Assembly (NCBI RefSeq): GCF_029714285.1
Contig: NZ_CP121662.1
Span: 3,220,001-3,284,000, forward strand
Source: Rhizobium sp. CB3090
GTDB taxonomy: Bacteria > Pseudomonadota > Alphaproteobacteria > Rhizobiales > Rhizobiaceae
Length of the DNA stretch: 64,000 nucleotides
Direction: 5' to 3'
Shown: positions 52,497-60,695 of the stretch, piece by piece
How the letters are laid out: every line of letters starts with the position of its first letter
Numbering within the stretch: position 1 is the first letter of the stretch
Translations under genes and position numbers: made by a program
Notes under the pieces: model-generated
The model's input: the letters and a program-made list of their open reading frames with translations, nothing else
Told to the model about the DNA's origin: nothing
Databases searched by the model: none

Positions 52497-53759
52497 CTAA
52501 GGCCGTGCCTCGAGCAGGTTGAGCCCGTCATCCTGACCCCAGATATCGGCGATCGATACCTGTTGGCCGGTCCGGCTGCTTTCCAGTGCCGCGATACCGC
52601 AGAGAACCGAGAGCGCGCCTGCGCGTGAGCCGGCGCGCTGTCTCAACTCGTCGTTCGGCCCGGACCGCAGCAGCATATTGCGCAGCCGGTCGTCGCCGCC
52701 GTAATGGCCGCCCGAGGAATAGGGTACCCAGATGCGTTCGACATCGCCGAAATTCTTCATGACGACGATTTCGTCGGCCGGCGGCGTCGTCCAATTCTGC
52801 TTTTCGTATTGGCGCAGTTCGATACGGCCCTTGTGGCCGTTGAAGGCGATATGGTGACCTTCGATCGGCATGTAGGTGTTCAGCGAATAGGAGACATTGA
52901 CGCCGTTGCGATAGCGGATCGCGGCGACCATCGTATCGGGAATGTCGATATCCTCGCGGAAGACGCAGGCGTCGCGGACATAACCGTCGACGGTCGACGG
53001 ATCCTCATAGAGGCTTTCGAGTAGCGGCGTGGCGCTGATATCGAGATAATAGTCGCATTCGTCCTTGTAGCGACAGGTGCGACAGCGCTCGCCACGGAAA
53101 GGTCCCTTGCGGCCATAATGCTTGAGATCGGCAAAGGCGGAGACCGTTTCCGGATCGGAATCGAGATACCAGTTGAGAAGGTCGAAATGGTGCGTCGCCT
53201 TATGGACGAAGAGGCTGCCGGAATTTTCGACAAAGGCATGCCAGCGCCGGAAATAATCGGCACCGTGGCTGGTATCGAGATACCAATGAAAATCGACGGA
53301 GGTCACATCGCCGATGACGCCTGAGTTGATGAGTTCCTTGATCTTCGCCGCTGTCGGCGCAAAACGGTAGTTGAAGGATACGTCGACCCGCTTGCCCGTC
53401 CGGGCCTCGGCATTAAGGATGCGTTTGATTTTGTCGACCGTCGTCGTCATCGGCTTTTCGCTGATGACATTGGCGCCTGATTCCAGCGCCTTGACGATCA
53501 GGTCGTCATGGGTGGAATCGCGAGTGCAGACAATAACGAGATCCGGCTTTTCGACCCGCAGCAGCTCGTCGAAATCGGTGTAGACGGGCACCGAAGCGCC
53601 GATATATTCCAGGGCGCGCTTGGCCCGCATCCCGTTCAGATCGCAGACGGCGACAAGTTCGACCTCATTGCTCCAGCGCTCGACCAGGTCCTTGCCCCAC
53701 ATGGTAGCGCCGCGATTGCCCGTGCCGACCAGGGCGTAGCGTTTCTTCGATAACGGCAT
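52497..53759 (-). CDS. Gfo/Idh/MocA family oxidoreductase with a cysteine cluster
   Basis: A 420-residue NAD(P)-dependent dehydrogenase. The nucleotide loop is LVGTGNRGATM, the lysine motif ISEKPMTTTV, and the substrate region GSLFVHKATHHFDLLNWYLD. Unusual is the insert with C226-x2-C229-x5-C235 (ERCRTCRYKDECDYY) plus C265, which could bind zinc or an iron-sulfur cluster; similar clusters occur in a subset of this family. A mosaic repeat separates it from the enolase-superfamily gene upstream on the same strand, so the two may be one operon. Confidence 0.88.
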   Translation of the reverse strand: MPLSKKRYALVGTGNRGATMWGKDLVERWSNEVELVAVCDLNGMRAKRALEYIGASVPVYTDFDELLRVEKPDLVIVCTRDSTHDDLIVKALESGANVISEKPMTTTVDKIKRILNAEARTGKRVDVSFNYRFAPTAAKIKELINSGVIGDVTSVDFHWYLDTSHGADYFRRWHAFVENSGSLFVHKATHHFDLLNWYLDSDPETVSAFADLKHYGRKGPFRGERCRTCRYKDECDYYLDISATPLLESLYEDPSTVDGYVRDACVFREDIDIPDTMVAAIRYRNGVNVSYSLNTYMPIEGHHIAFNGHKGRIELRQYEKQNWTTPPADEIVVMKNFGDVERIWVPYSSGGHYGGDDRLRNMLLRSGPNDELRQRAGSRAGALSVLCGIAALESSRTGQQVSIADIWGQDDGLNLLEARP

Positions 53760-53784
53760 GTTTTTCCTCCAGAGTCTGGTTTCT

Positions 53785-53931
53785 CCTTCTCCCCTCGGGG
53801 AGAAGGTGCCCGCCCCTCGACAAGCTCAGGAGGCGGATGAGGGGGGAGCGCGGCAGATTCAAGGGCAGCCTTACGGTGCAACGCCCCCTCAACCCGCGCT
53901 ACGCGCGACCTTCTCCCCGATGGGGAGAAGG
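53785..53931. repeat. Rhizobium intergenic mosaic-type element overlapping a gene end
   Basis: A 147-bp element bounded by two perfect palindromes: arms CCTTCTCCCC / GGGGAGAAGG at 53785-53806 (2-base centre) and the same arms at 53909-53931 (3-base centre). The interior has GGATGAGGGG and CCTTACGGTGCAA. It is the same family as 32364-32511 in opposite orientation. Its right end covers the last 33 bases (10 sense codons and the stop) of the enolase-superfamily gene. Confidence 0.8.
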
Positions 53932-55350
53932 TGAGTAAGACGCCTCCATCGCGCTCCAGTCCGGCTCGACGGATGAACCGAGACCGACCGCGCCGATGAC
54001 CGAACCGATGGCGATCCTCCCGCCCTCGATCTTCAGCCGCGTCCGCCCGTCCCGAACGGCATATAAGTCGGAATGAGCACGCGCGAAGGAGGCCTGCTCC
54101 GCCTCGGGAGCGCCGGCCATGCCGTCGACATAGTGGTGGCCGTTGCGCTCGATATGCGTCATGCCGATGAGCGACGCGAGCGCCAGATCCTGTTGCACGG
54201 CAAGGCCGCCCTGTGTCGTCAGGTCCTCCGCCGACATGAAATAGGCTACTCCGTCATCGGCGCTCCACTTGGCGACGCGCGCCCGGTTCAGCAGCGAACG
54301 ATAGAAGCCCTTGCAGGATTTGGAGGAGATGCCGGTATAACCAAGCCGTCTGGCGGTGACGAAGGCATTGATATCGGCATCGGATTCATCGATCTCCACC
54401 GGCTTGAAGGCTGCGAGTGCGGTGACAGGTTTCTCGAAGGCATGCGCCCGGGCGATCGGCTGCTCGACAAACAGGATCGAAGCGGCAAAACGGGCAAGCC
54501 GCGGCTCAGCCTGGATGCGCGCCAGCAGATCGGCGACCGCCTCGGCGGAGGCAAATTGCTCGTTGCCGTCGAGCGTCACCGAATAGGCCGGCATCTTGGC
54601 ATCGATCACCGCAGCAATGCGGCAGAGACGGTCGATATCGGCATCGGGAACACCCGATACCTTCACCTTGAAGAAGGTCAGGCCATAGGCGTCGATCGCC
54701 TCTTCGAAACTTTCCGGCAGGCCGTCGTTCAGACGGTCGGCGGCCGGGATCTCGCTCGCCCGGATGGCATCGACCAGACCGACCGTGTGGCGCGCGGCAA
54801 GGCTTTCGGCCGGCGCCAATCTCGACAGGAAACCGGCAAGGTCGAAACCTGCCAGATCGGGCGCCGTCGATGCATCGATGCCCGGCCGATTGGCCCTGAT
54901 CGCCTGCTCTACCGGCAGCCCTTCCAGCCGGCAGAGCGCATCGAGAACCGCCCGATTGGCGAGCGCCAGGCCGAAGGACGCGACCAGGCCGTTCAGCGTC
55001 TCGGCCGCGGCCCGGGAATGGTGGGCGGTTTCGACTGCGGCATGCAGCGCGAAAGCCGTTCCCAATCCGGCACCTTGCAAGGCATTGAGGGCCAGTGCCA
55101 GCGAGCGGCGAAGCTGGTTTTCATTATCGGCATTGGAAAGCTCGGGCGATTTGTCGAACCATTTCGGCACCATCAGTTCGGCCGCCATGCCGTTCGCCGA
55201 GCCGCCGCGGGCATCTTCAATGCGGACACGCAGAAAAATCTGCCGCGCCTCCCGCAGTGTCGCCGCTCCGAACCGGAAAGGAAGCCGCAATCGTACCGGC
55301 CGCTCGAAGGTTTCGGCCTCGACAACTCTGATTTTCAGCGGTTCGGTCAT
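53899..55350 (-). CDS. Enolase-superfamily (mandelate racemase/muconate lactonising-like) protein
   Basis: A 483-residue enolase-superfamily protein, longer than the usual 360-400. The KxK of strand 2 is in LTFFKVKVSGVPD, metal ligands are in SVTLDGNEQF (Asp), ILFVEQPIA (Glu) and VEIDESDAD (Asp), and an opposite lysine lies in GISSKSCKG. The C-terminal SAEDLTTQGGLAVQQDLALA is conserved in this type. Such enzymes remove an alpha-proton from carboxylates, often dehydrating sugar acids. The last residues SPSPHRGEGRA come from the mosaic repeat. A TetR-type operator lies upstream at 55475. Confidence 0.82.
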   Translation of the reverse strand: MTEPLKIRVVEAETFERPVRLRLPFRFGAATLREARQIFLRVRIEDARGGSANGMAAELMVPKWFDKSPELSNADNENQLRRSLALALNALQGAGLGTAFALHAAVETAHHSRAAAETLNGLVASFGLALANRAVLDALCRLEGLPVEQAIRANRPGIDASTAPDLAGFDLAGFLSRLAPAESLAARHTVGLVDAIRASEIPAADRLNDGLPESFEEAIDAYGLTFFKVKVSGVPDADIDRLCRIAAVIDAKMPAYSVTLDGNEQFASAEAVADLLARIQAEPRLARFAASILFVEQPIARAHAFEKPVTALAAFKPVEIDESDADINAFVTARRLGYTGISSKSCKGFYRSLLNRARVAKWSADDGVAYFMSAEDLTTQGGLAVQQDLALASLIGMTHIERNGHHYVDGMAGAPEAEQASFARAHSDLYAVRDGRTRLKIEGGRIAIGSVIGAVGLGSSVEPDWSAMEASYSPSPHRGEGRA

Positions 55351-55474
55351 GGTATCAGTTGGCTCCTGTGATCGTCAGGCAAGTCTGCCTATGCCGCTTC
55401 TGCGTGCCTGGCCCCTCGCCCCAGCCCGTTGCTTCAGGAGCCACCATCTCTCAAATCTCCAGCCGCTCGACGAA

Positions 55475-55521
55475 TGTAACTATATAGTTACACGATCGCG
55501 CGATATCTCCGGACTTGTCAA
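55475..55521 (-). promoter_or_regulatory. Promoter and 18-bp operator of the enolase-superfamily gene
   Basis: TGTAACTATATAGTTACA (55475-55492) is a perfect 18-bp palindrome. On the minus strand TTGACA (55516-55521) lies 23 bases before it, so the palindrome covers the expected start of transcription. A related site with the same geometry precedes the sugar ABC operon at 56390. The TetR protein encoded next to it is the likely binder. The remaining 55351-55474 stretch is featureless. Confidence 0.75.
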
Positions 55522-55579
55522 TCGCCTTTTGAAACTTTCTCGTGATCATTGGAGCGCCGTACGCCCAAAGCCGCAGGCA

Positions 55580-56275
55580 CTAGGCTCTGATCGAGGCCAA
55601 GGTCACCGAAACGATATGCTCGCCCCAGGCCTTCAGCGCTGCCGGCGCGGTCAGCTTGCGAGCGAAAATCGTCGACAGCGTATGCCGATTGGACAGGTAG
55701 AAGAAACCGAGCGCCGCAATGGTGAGGTAAACCGACACCGGGTCGATGGCCGGGCGGAAAATGCCGGCTGCTTCACCTCGTCGCAGCACGTCGGCCAACT
55801 CGCCGATGAAGTGCGAATGCATCGCCGAAATCTTGTCGGAACGTTTCAGATAGCGCGCTTCATGCAGGTTTTCGGTGACGAGCAGGCTTAAAAATTCCGG
55901 ATGTTCGAGGAAGTGATGCCAGGTGAAGAGCGCCAGTTCGCGCATCCCTTCCTCGGGATCACGGCGCGCAAGATCGAGATTTTTCTCGGCATTGCGGATC
56001 GTCGCATAGGTCGCTTCCAGCACGGCGACATAAAGCCCCTCCTTGTCGCCGAAATAATGATAGAGCATGCGCTTGTTGGTCTGCGCCCTCGCCGCGATCG
56101 CATCCACCCTGGCACCGCCGAAGCCATGAGCGGCGAATTCTTCCGTCGCCGCTTCGAGGATCATGGCATGGGTGCGCTGCGGATTGCGCGGCACCTTCTT
56201 CGGCCTTGTTTCCTCATTGCCGTAAGCGCCCGCTTTCGCTGATTTTTCAGTTCCTTGCGTTGCTCTGGCCACCAT
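55580..56275 (-). CDS. TetR family transcriptional regulator of the sugar cluster
   Basis: A 231-residue TetR-family regulator with a basic N-terminal tail. The DNA-binding domain spans about residues 35-82 (MILEAATEEFAAHGFGGARV, RAQTNKRMLYHYFGDKEGLY). The C-terminal domain has TWHHFLEHPEFLSLLVTENL of the RutR-like group. ATG at 56275 has AGGAGG 7 bases upstream; an ATG at 56281 is possible too. It is divergent from the sugar-binding protein gene, and matching palindromes lie before that gene and before the enolase-superfamily gene. Confidence 0.88.
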   Translation of the reverse strand: MVARATQGTEKSAKAGAYGNEETRPKKVPRNPQRTHAMILEAATEEFAAHGFGGARVDAIAARAQTNKRMLYHYFGDKEGLYVAVLEATYATIRNAEKNLDLARRDPEEGMRELALFTWHHFLEHPEFLSLLVTENLHEARYLKRSDKISAMHSHFIGELADVLRRGEAAGIFRPAIDPVSVYLTIAALGFFYLSNRHTLSTIFARKLTAPAALKAWGEHIVSVTLASIRA

Positions 56276-56360
56276 GGACATTCCTCCTCCCCGATCTATC
56301 TCTTTCGCAACGGACGCCTCCAGCCTCAGCGCGGGTCATTTGATTGTGACACGATTGGCG

Positions 56361-56407
56361 CTTGACAGCGGTCGCGTTTCTATCCAACTTGTAACCAAAT
56401 AGTTATA
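56361..56407 (+). promoter_or_regulatory. Promoter and operator of the sugar ABC operon
   Basis: TTGACA at 56362-56367 is followed after 22 bases by TGTAACCAAATAGTTATA (56390-56407), which matches the perfect palindrome at 55475 in 15 of 18 positions. The placement relative to the -35 box is the same within one base. The binding-protein start is 49 bp downstream. Confidence 0.7.
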
Positions 56408-56455
56408 TCACGCAAGCAGTTCGTAAATCACCGGTTAACTGGGGAGGAGACCAGG

Positions 56456-57739
56456 ATGACGTTGACGATCGATCGCCGGCAGTTGCTGGCCGGCATGGCA
56501 GCCACGCTGGCTTTCAGCGGTATCGGACTTTCACGCGCCAATGCAGCTACCGCAATGCGCCTTCTTTGGTGGGGATCGAAGGAGCGAAGCGACCGGACAT
56601 TTGCGGCAGTAAAGGCCTATCAAGCCAAGAACCCGGATGTCAGCATCGCGGGCGAATCCTTCGGCTGGGACAGCTACTGGACGCGTCTGGCCACGCAGAC
56701 CGGCGGCGGCAATGCACCCGATCTCATTCAGATGGATTATCGCTACATCTTCGAATATGCCCGCCGCGGCGCGCTGCTCGACATGACGCCCTATCTCGGC
56801 AAGAGCCTGGCGATCGAGGATTTCGGCCCTGCCAACATCGATTCCGGCAAGGTCGATAACAAGATCTATGGCGTGAGCCTCGGCGTGAATTCCTCGATGG
56901 TCGTCGTCAATACCTCCGCCTGGGTGGAAGCCGGCGTGGAGCCGCCGCATGACGGCATGACTTGGGAGCAGCTCGGTGATGCCTGTGCCAAGGTCACGGC
57001 TGCCAAGAAACGCCGCGGATTTTATGGCACTGCGGATGCAAGCGGCGGGGAGCCCGCTTTCGAATGCTGGCTGCGCCAGCGCGGCAAGGCGCTTTATACG
57101 GCCGACGGCAAATTGGCCTTCGAGGCCAAGGATGCCACCGAATGGTTCGATTTGTGGGCACATATGCGCAAGATCGGTGCTTGTACGCCGGCCGATGTCC
57201 AGGCGCTGGACCAGCAGACCCTCGAAACCGACATGCTCGTGACCAAGAAGGCAGCCGTCAGCTACGCTCATTCCAACCAGTTCGTGGCCATCCAGGGTCT
57301 GGTCAAGGAAAAGATCGATCTCGTCTCTTACCCGATGGATGCCGGCAGCAAACCCGGCCAATATCTGAAACCCTCGATGCTGATGTCGGTTTCAGCAACG
57401 TCCCCGAACAAGGATGCCGCCGTCGCCTTCGTCAATTACCTGGTGGAGGATCCGGAGGGCGCCAAGACGCTCGGTGTCGAGCGCGGCGTTCCCGCCTCGC
57501 CCAAGATCCGCGACCTGCTGACGCCGGATCTCGATGCGACAAGCAAACAGGTGGTCGATTATATCGGCCGATTGACGCCGCATGTCGGGCCACTGCCGCC
57601 GTCTCCGCCAAACGGCGCCGGCGAGAACGCATTCCTGCTGAAGAAGATCGCCGAGGAAGCGGCTTTCGGCAAAACCAGCACGAAGGACGCTGGCGCAAAG
57701 TTCACCGAACAGGCAGCAGCAAACATTACGCGAGGCTGA
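56456..57739 (+). CDS. Tat-exported sugar ABC transporter substrate-binding protein
   Basis: A 427-residue CUT1-type binding protein. The N-terminus MTLTIDRRQLLAGMAATLAF holds a twin-arginine motif (DRRQLLAG) rather than a Sec signal, as in its paralogue at 46385-47680. Shared blocks include LLWWGSKERSDRTFAA, NPDVSIAGESFGWDSYW, CWLRQRGKALY, DVQALDQQTLETDM and LGVERGVPASPKIRDLL. GGGAGGAG lies 7 bases upstream of the ATG. First gene of the operon binding protein, two permeases, two Gfo/Idh, ATPase. Confidence 0.92.
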   Translation: MTLTIDRRQLLAGMAATLAFSGIGLSRANAATAMRLLWWGSKERSDRTFAAVKAYQAKNPDVSIAGESFGWDSYWTRLATQTGGGNAPDLIQMDYRYIFEYARRGALLDMTPYLGKSLAIEDFGPANIDSGKVDNKIYGVSLGVNSSMVVVNTSAWVEAGVEPPHDGMTWEQLGDACAKVTAAKKRRGFYGTADASGGEPAFECWLRQRGKALYTADGKLAFEAKDATEWFDLWAHMRKIGACTPADVQALDQQTLETDMLVTKKAAVSYAHSNQFVAIQGLVKEKIDLVSYPMDAGSKPGQYLKPSMLMSVSATSPNKDAAVAFVNYLVEDPEGAKTLGVERGVPASPKIRDLLTPDLDATSKQVVDYIGRLTPHVGPLPPSPPNGAGENAFLLKKIAEEAAFGKTSTKDAGAKFTEQAAANITRG

Positions 57740-57743
57740 TACC

Positions 57744-58712
57744 GTGGGTACAAACAGCAAGAGCGTTGCCGACGGCTTGGCCGTCGGCGGGCGCGCGCCA
57801 TTGCGCGTGGAAACCTCCTACAAGGCGCCGAGCGCATTCGCGCGCAACGCCCCCGGCTATCTCTTCCTCTTGCCGTGGTTCATCGGCTTCTTTGGATTGA
57901 CGCTCGGCCCGGCGATCGCCTCGCTCTATCTGTCCTTCACCGACTACAATCTGCTCCAGGCGCCGAACATGGTCGGGCTGGACAATTACGTGCGGATCGC
58001 GACGGCAGACGACAAGTTCCTGTCGTCGATGAAGGTGACGCTGTTCTACGTCGTCTGTTCCGTGCCGCTGAAGCTTGCCTTCGCGCTGCTGGTGGCGTTG
58101 TTGCTCAACCGCGGCATCCGCGGCTTGCCGGTCTACCGCGCCATCTTCTACCTGCCGTCGCTGCTCGGCTCCAGCGTCGCGATTGCGGTGCTGTGGCGAC
58201 AGATCTTCGATGCCGACGGCATCGTCAACACCCTGCTCTGGTACGCCTTCGGCATCAACGGGCCGAGCTGGATCTCCAATCCTGACTATTCGCTCTATAC
58301 CCTCGTGATCCTCGCCATCTGGCAGTTCGGATCGCCGATGATCATCTTTCTTGCCGGCCTCCGGCAGATCCCGACCGATCTCTATGAAGCGGCTAGCCTG
58401 GACGGTGCGTCAAAGGCGCGGATTTTCTTCAAGATCACCCTGCCGCTGCTGACGCCGGTCATCTTCTTCAACGCCGTCGTCCAGACCATCGATGCCTTCA
58501 AGGCTTTCACGCCGGCCTATGTCATCTCGTCCGGCACCGGCGGTCCGATCGATTCGACGTTGTTCTACACGCTCTACCTTTACCAGGAGGCCTTCGGTTA
58601 TTTCCGCATGGGCTATGCCTCGGCGCTTGCCTGGGTCCTGGTGATCATCATCGCGATTTTTACCGCCTTCTCCTTCCTCTCCGCTCGTTATTGGGTCCAC
58701 TACGATGACTGA
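57744..58712 (+). CDS. Sugar ABC transporter permease (MalF type)
   Basis: A 322-residue permease beginning with GTG four bases after the binding-protein stop. Residues 1-35 are hydrophilic, then six helices follow, with the EAA loop TDLYEAASLDGASKARIFFKITLPLLTPV. It overlaps the next permease by eight bases. It provides one half of the transport channel for the sugar operon. Confidence 0.91.
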   Translation: MGTNSKSVADGLAVGGRAPLRVETSYKAPSAFARNAPGYLFLLPWFIGFFGLTLGPAIASLYLSFTDYNLLQAPNMVGLDNYVRIATADDKFLSSMKVTLFYVVCSVPLKLAFALLVALLLNRGIRGLPVYRAIFYLPSLLGSSVAIAVLWRQIFDADGIVNTLLWYAFGINGPSWISNPDYSLYTLVILAIWQFGSPMIIFLAGLRQIPTDLYEAASLDGASKARIFFKITLPLLTPVIFFNAVVQTIDAFKAFTPAYVISSGTGGPIDSTLFYTLYLYQEAFGYFRMGYASALAWVLVIIIAIFTAFSFLSARYWVHYDD

Positions 58713-59589
58713 CGCGAAGCTCACCCATTTTGCCGACGATCTGAACCCGCCGCGCGAGCGGCCGTGGTTCCTGTCCGTCCTCATCCATGTCGCTCTCGTC
58801 GGCGCGTCGATCGTGATGCTTTACCCGCTGCTTTGGATGCTGTCCGGTTCGGTCAAGGATCAGAACGAGATCTTCGGCACGGCCTCGCTGATCCCGTCGC
58901 ACTTCGATTTCAGCTCCTATGCCCGCGGCTGGTTCGGCGGGCAGGTCACCTTCGGCTCGTTCGTGTGGAATTCCGTCGTCATCGCCGTCCTTTCCGTGAT
59001 CGGCAATGTCATCTCCTGCTCGCTGGCGGCCTATGCCTTCGCGCGGCTGAATTTCTGGGGCAAGAATTTCTGGTTCGCGCTGATGCTCGGCACGCTGATG
59101 CTGCCCTATCACGTGACACTGATCCCGCAATATATCCTGTTCCTGAAGCTCGGCTGGGTGAAAACCATGCTGCCGCTGGTCGTGCCGAAATTCCTAGCGG
59201 TCGACGCCTTCTTCATCTTCCTGATGGTGCAGTTCTTCCGCGGCATCCCCCGCGAGCTCGACGAAGCGGCGATGATGGACGGCTGCAGCGCGTGGCGCAT
59301 CTATTGGCGCATCATGCTGCCGCTGTCGCTGCCGGTTCTCGCCACCGCCGCAATCTTCTCCTTCATCTGGACCTGGGACGATTTCTTCGGGCCGCTGATC
59401 TACCTCTCCGATATCAACACCTACACGGTGCAGCTCGGCCTGCGCTCGTTCGTGGACTCGACCGGAAGCTCCGACTGGAGCAGCCTGTTTGCCATGTCGA
59501 GCATCTCGCTGATCCCCGTTTTCCTGATCTTCCTGTTCTTCCAAAGGCTGCTGATCGACGGCATCGCAACGGCCGGTCTGAAACGCTGA
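58705..59589 (+). CDS. Sugar ABC transporter permease (MalG type)
   Basis: A 294-residue permease with six helices and the EAA loop RELDEAAMMDGCSAWRIYWRIMLPLSLPV. It starts MTDAKLTHFADDLNPPRERP inside the end of the previous permease gene. The following Gfo/Idh gene begins after 73 bp, so the operon probably continues. Confidence 0.91.
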   Translation: MTDAKLTHFADDLNPPRERPWFLSVLIHVALVGASIVMLYPLLWMLSGSVKDQNEIFGTASLIPSHFDFSSYARGWFGGQVTFGSFVWNSVVIAVLSVIGNVISCSLAAYAFARLNFWGKNFWFALMLGTLMLPYHVTLIPQYILFLKLGWVKTMLPLVVPKFLAVDAFFIFLMVQFFRGIPRELDEAAMMDGCSAWRIYWRIMLPLSLPVLATAAIFSFIWTWDDFFGPLIYLSDINTYTVQLGLRSFVDSTGSSDWSSLFAMSSISLIPVFLIFLFFQRLLIDGIATAGLKR

Positions 59590-59662
59590 CACGAACCATA
59601 CGGTCCCGAACGCCCAAGGTTTGGGACTGTATTCAAAGAAACGCACTGAAAGGAAATGTCGC

Positions 59663-60688
59663 ATGAGCGCGCTGCGCTTTGCTGCCATCGGCCTCAACCA
59701 CGATCACATCTACGGCCAGGTCAACGTCATGCTGCGGGCCGGCGCCGAGCTCGTCGCCTTCCACGCAGTCGAGGACGACCTCGCCGCCGTCTTCGCCGGA
59801 CGCTTTCCGCAGGCAAAACGCGTCACCGACAAGCGCGAAATCCTGGAGAACCGCTCCATCGACCTGATCGTCAGCGCGGCGATCTCCAGCGAGCGGGCCG
59901 GCCTTGCCATCGAGGCCATGCATCATGGCAAGGACGTGATGCTCGACAAGCCCGGCATGGTAACGCTCGATCAGCTCGCCGAAGTGCGAAGGGTTCAGGC
60001 CGAAACCAAGCGTATCGTCTCCATCCTCTATTCCGAGCACTTCGAGACGGCATCGACCGTCAAGGCGGGCGAATTAGTCAAAGCCGGCGCCATCGGCAAG
60101 GTCATCCACACGACCGGCCTCGGTCCCCACCGGCTGCGCAAACCGACCCGGCCGGATTGGTTCTTCGACCGCAAGCGCTACGGCGGCATCATCACCGACA
60201 TCGCTTCGCATCAATGCGAGCAGTTCCTGTTCTTCGCCGACTCGCTCGAAGCCGAGATTCTGTCCGCGACGGTTTCCAACCGCGCCAATCCGGAAACGCC
60301 CGGCCTGCAGGACTATGGCGATTTCCACCTGCGCACGCCTGACGTTACCGGCTATGTCCGCGTCGACTGGTTCACGCCCGACGGCCTTTCCACCTGGGGC
60401 GACGGCCGCCTCTTCATCGTCGGCACGGAAGGCGCGATCGAGCTGCGCAAATATATCGACGTAGCCGGCCGTCCCGGCACCGATCACCTCTTCCTCACCG
60501 ACCGCAAGGGCATGCAGCATATCGATTGCAGCGGCGTCGAGCTGCCCTACGGCCGGCAACTGGCCGCCGATATCAGGGACCGCACCGAAACCGCGATGGG
60601 ACAAGACCATTGCTTCAAGGCCATGGAGCTGGCGCTGAAGGCGCAGGCGCTCGCCGAGGCAACATCGCTCAAAAGCATTCAGAGGTAA
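59663..60688 (+). CDS. Gfo/Idh/MocA family oxidoreductase with atypical nucleotide loop
   Basis: A 341-residue Gfo/Idh family protein starting MSALRFAAIGLNHDHIYGQV (AAAGGA 8 bases upstream). The classical GxGxxG loop is replaced by IGLNHDHIYG, and the EKP motif reads LDKPGMV. A subgroup of the family shares this GLNHxH start. The substrate region has GGIITDIASHQCEQFLFFAD. It lies seven bases before a second, more typical family member, so the two may act as consecutive enzymes or a heteromer on the imported sugar. Confidence 0.85.
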   Translation: MSALRFAAIGLNHDHIYGQVNVMLRAGAELVAFHAVEDDLAAVFAGRFPQAKRVTDKREILENRSIDLIVSAAISSERAGLAIEAMHHGKDVMLDKPGMVTLDQLAEVRRVQAETKRIVSILYSEHFETASTVKAGELVKAGAIGKVIHTTGLGPHRLRKPTRPDWFFDRKRYGGIITDIASHQCEQFLFFADSLEAEILSATVSNRANPETPGLQDYGDFHLRTPDVTGYVRVDWFTPDGLSTWGDGRLFIVGTEGAIELRKYIDVAGRPGTDHLFLTDRKGMQHIDCSGVELPYGRQLAADIRDRTETAMGQDHCFKAMELALKAQALAEATSLKSIQR

Positions 60689-60695
60689 TCTCGAC

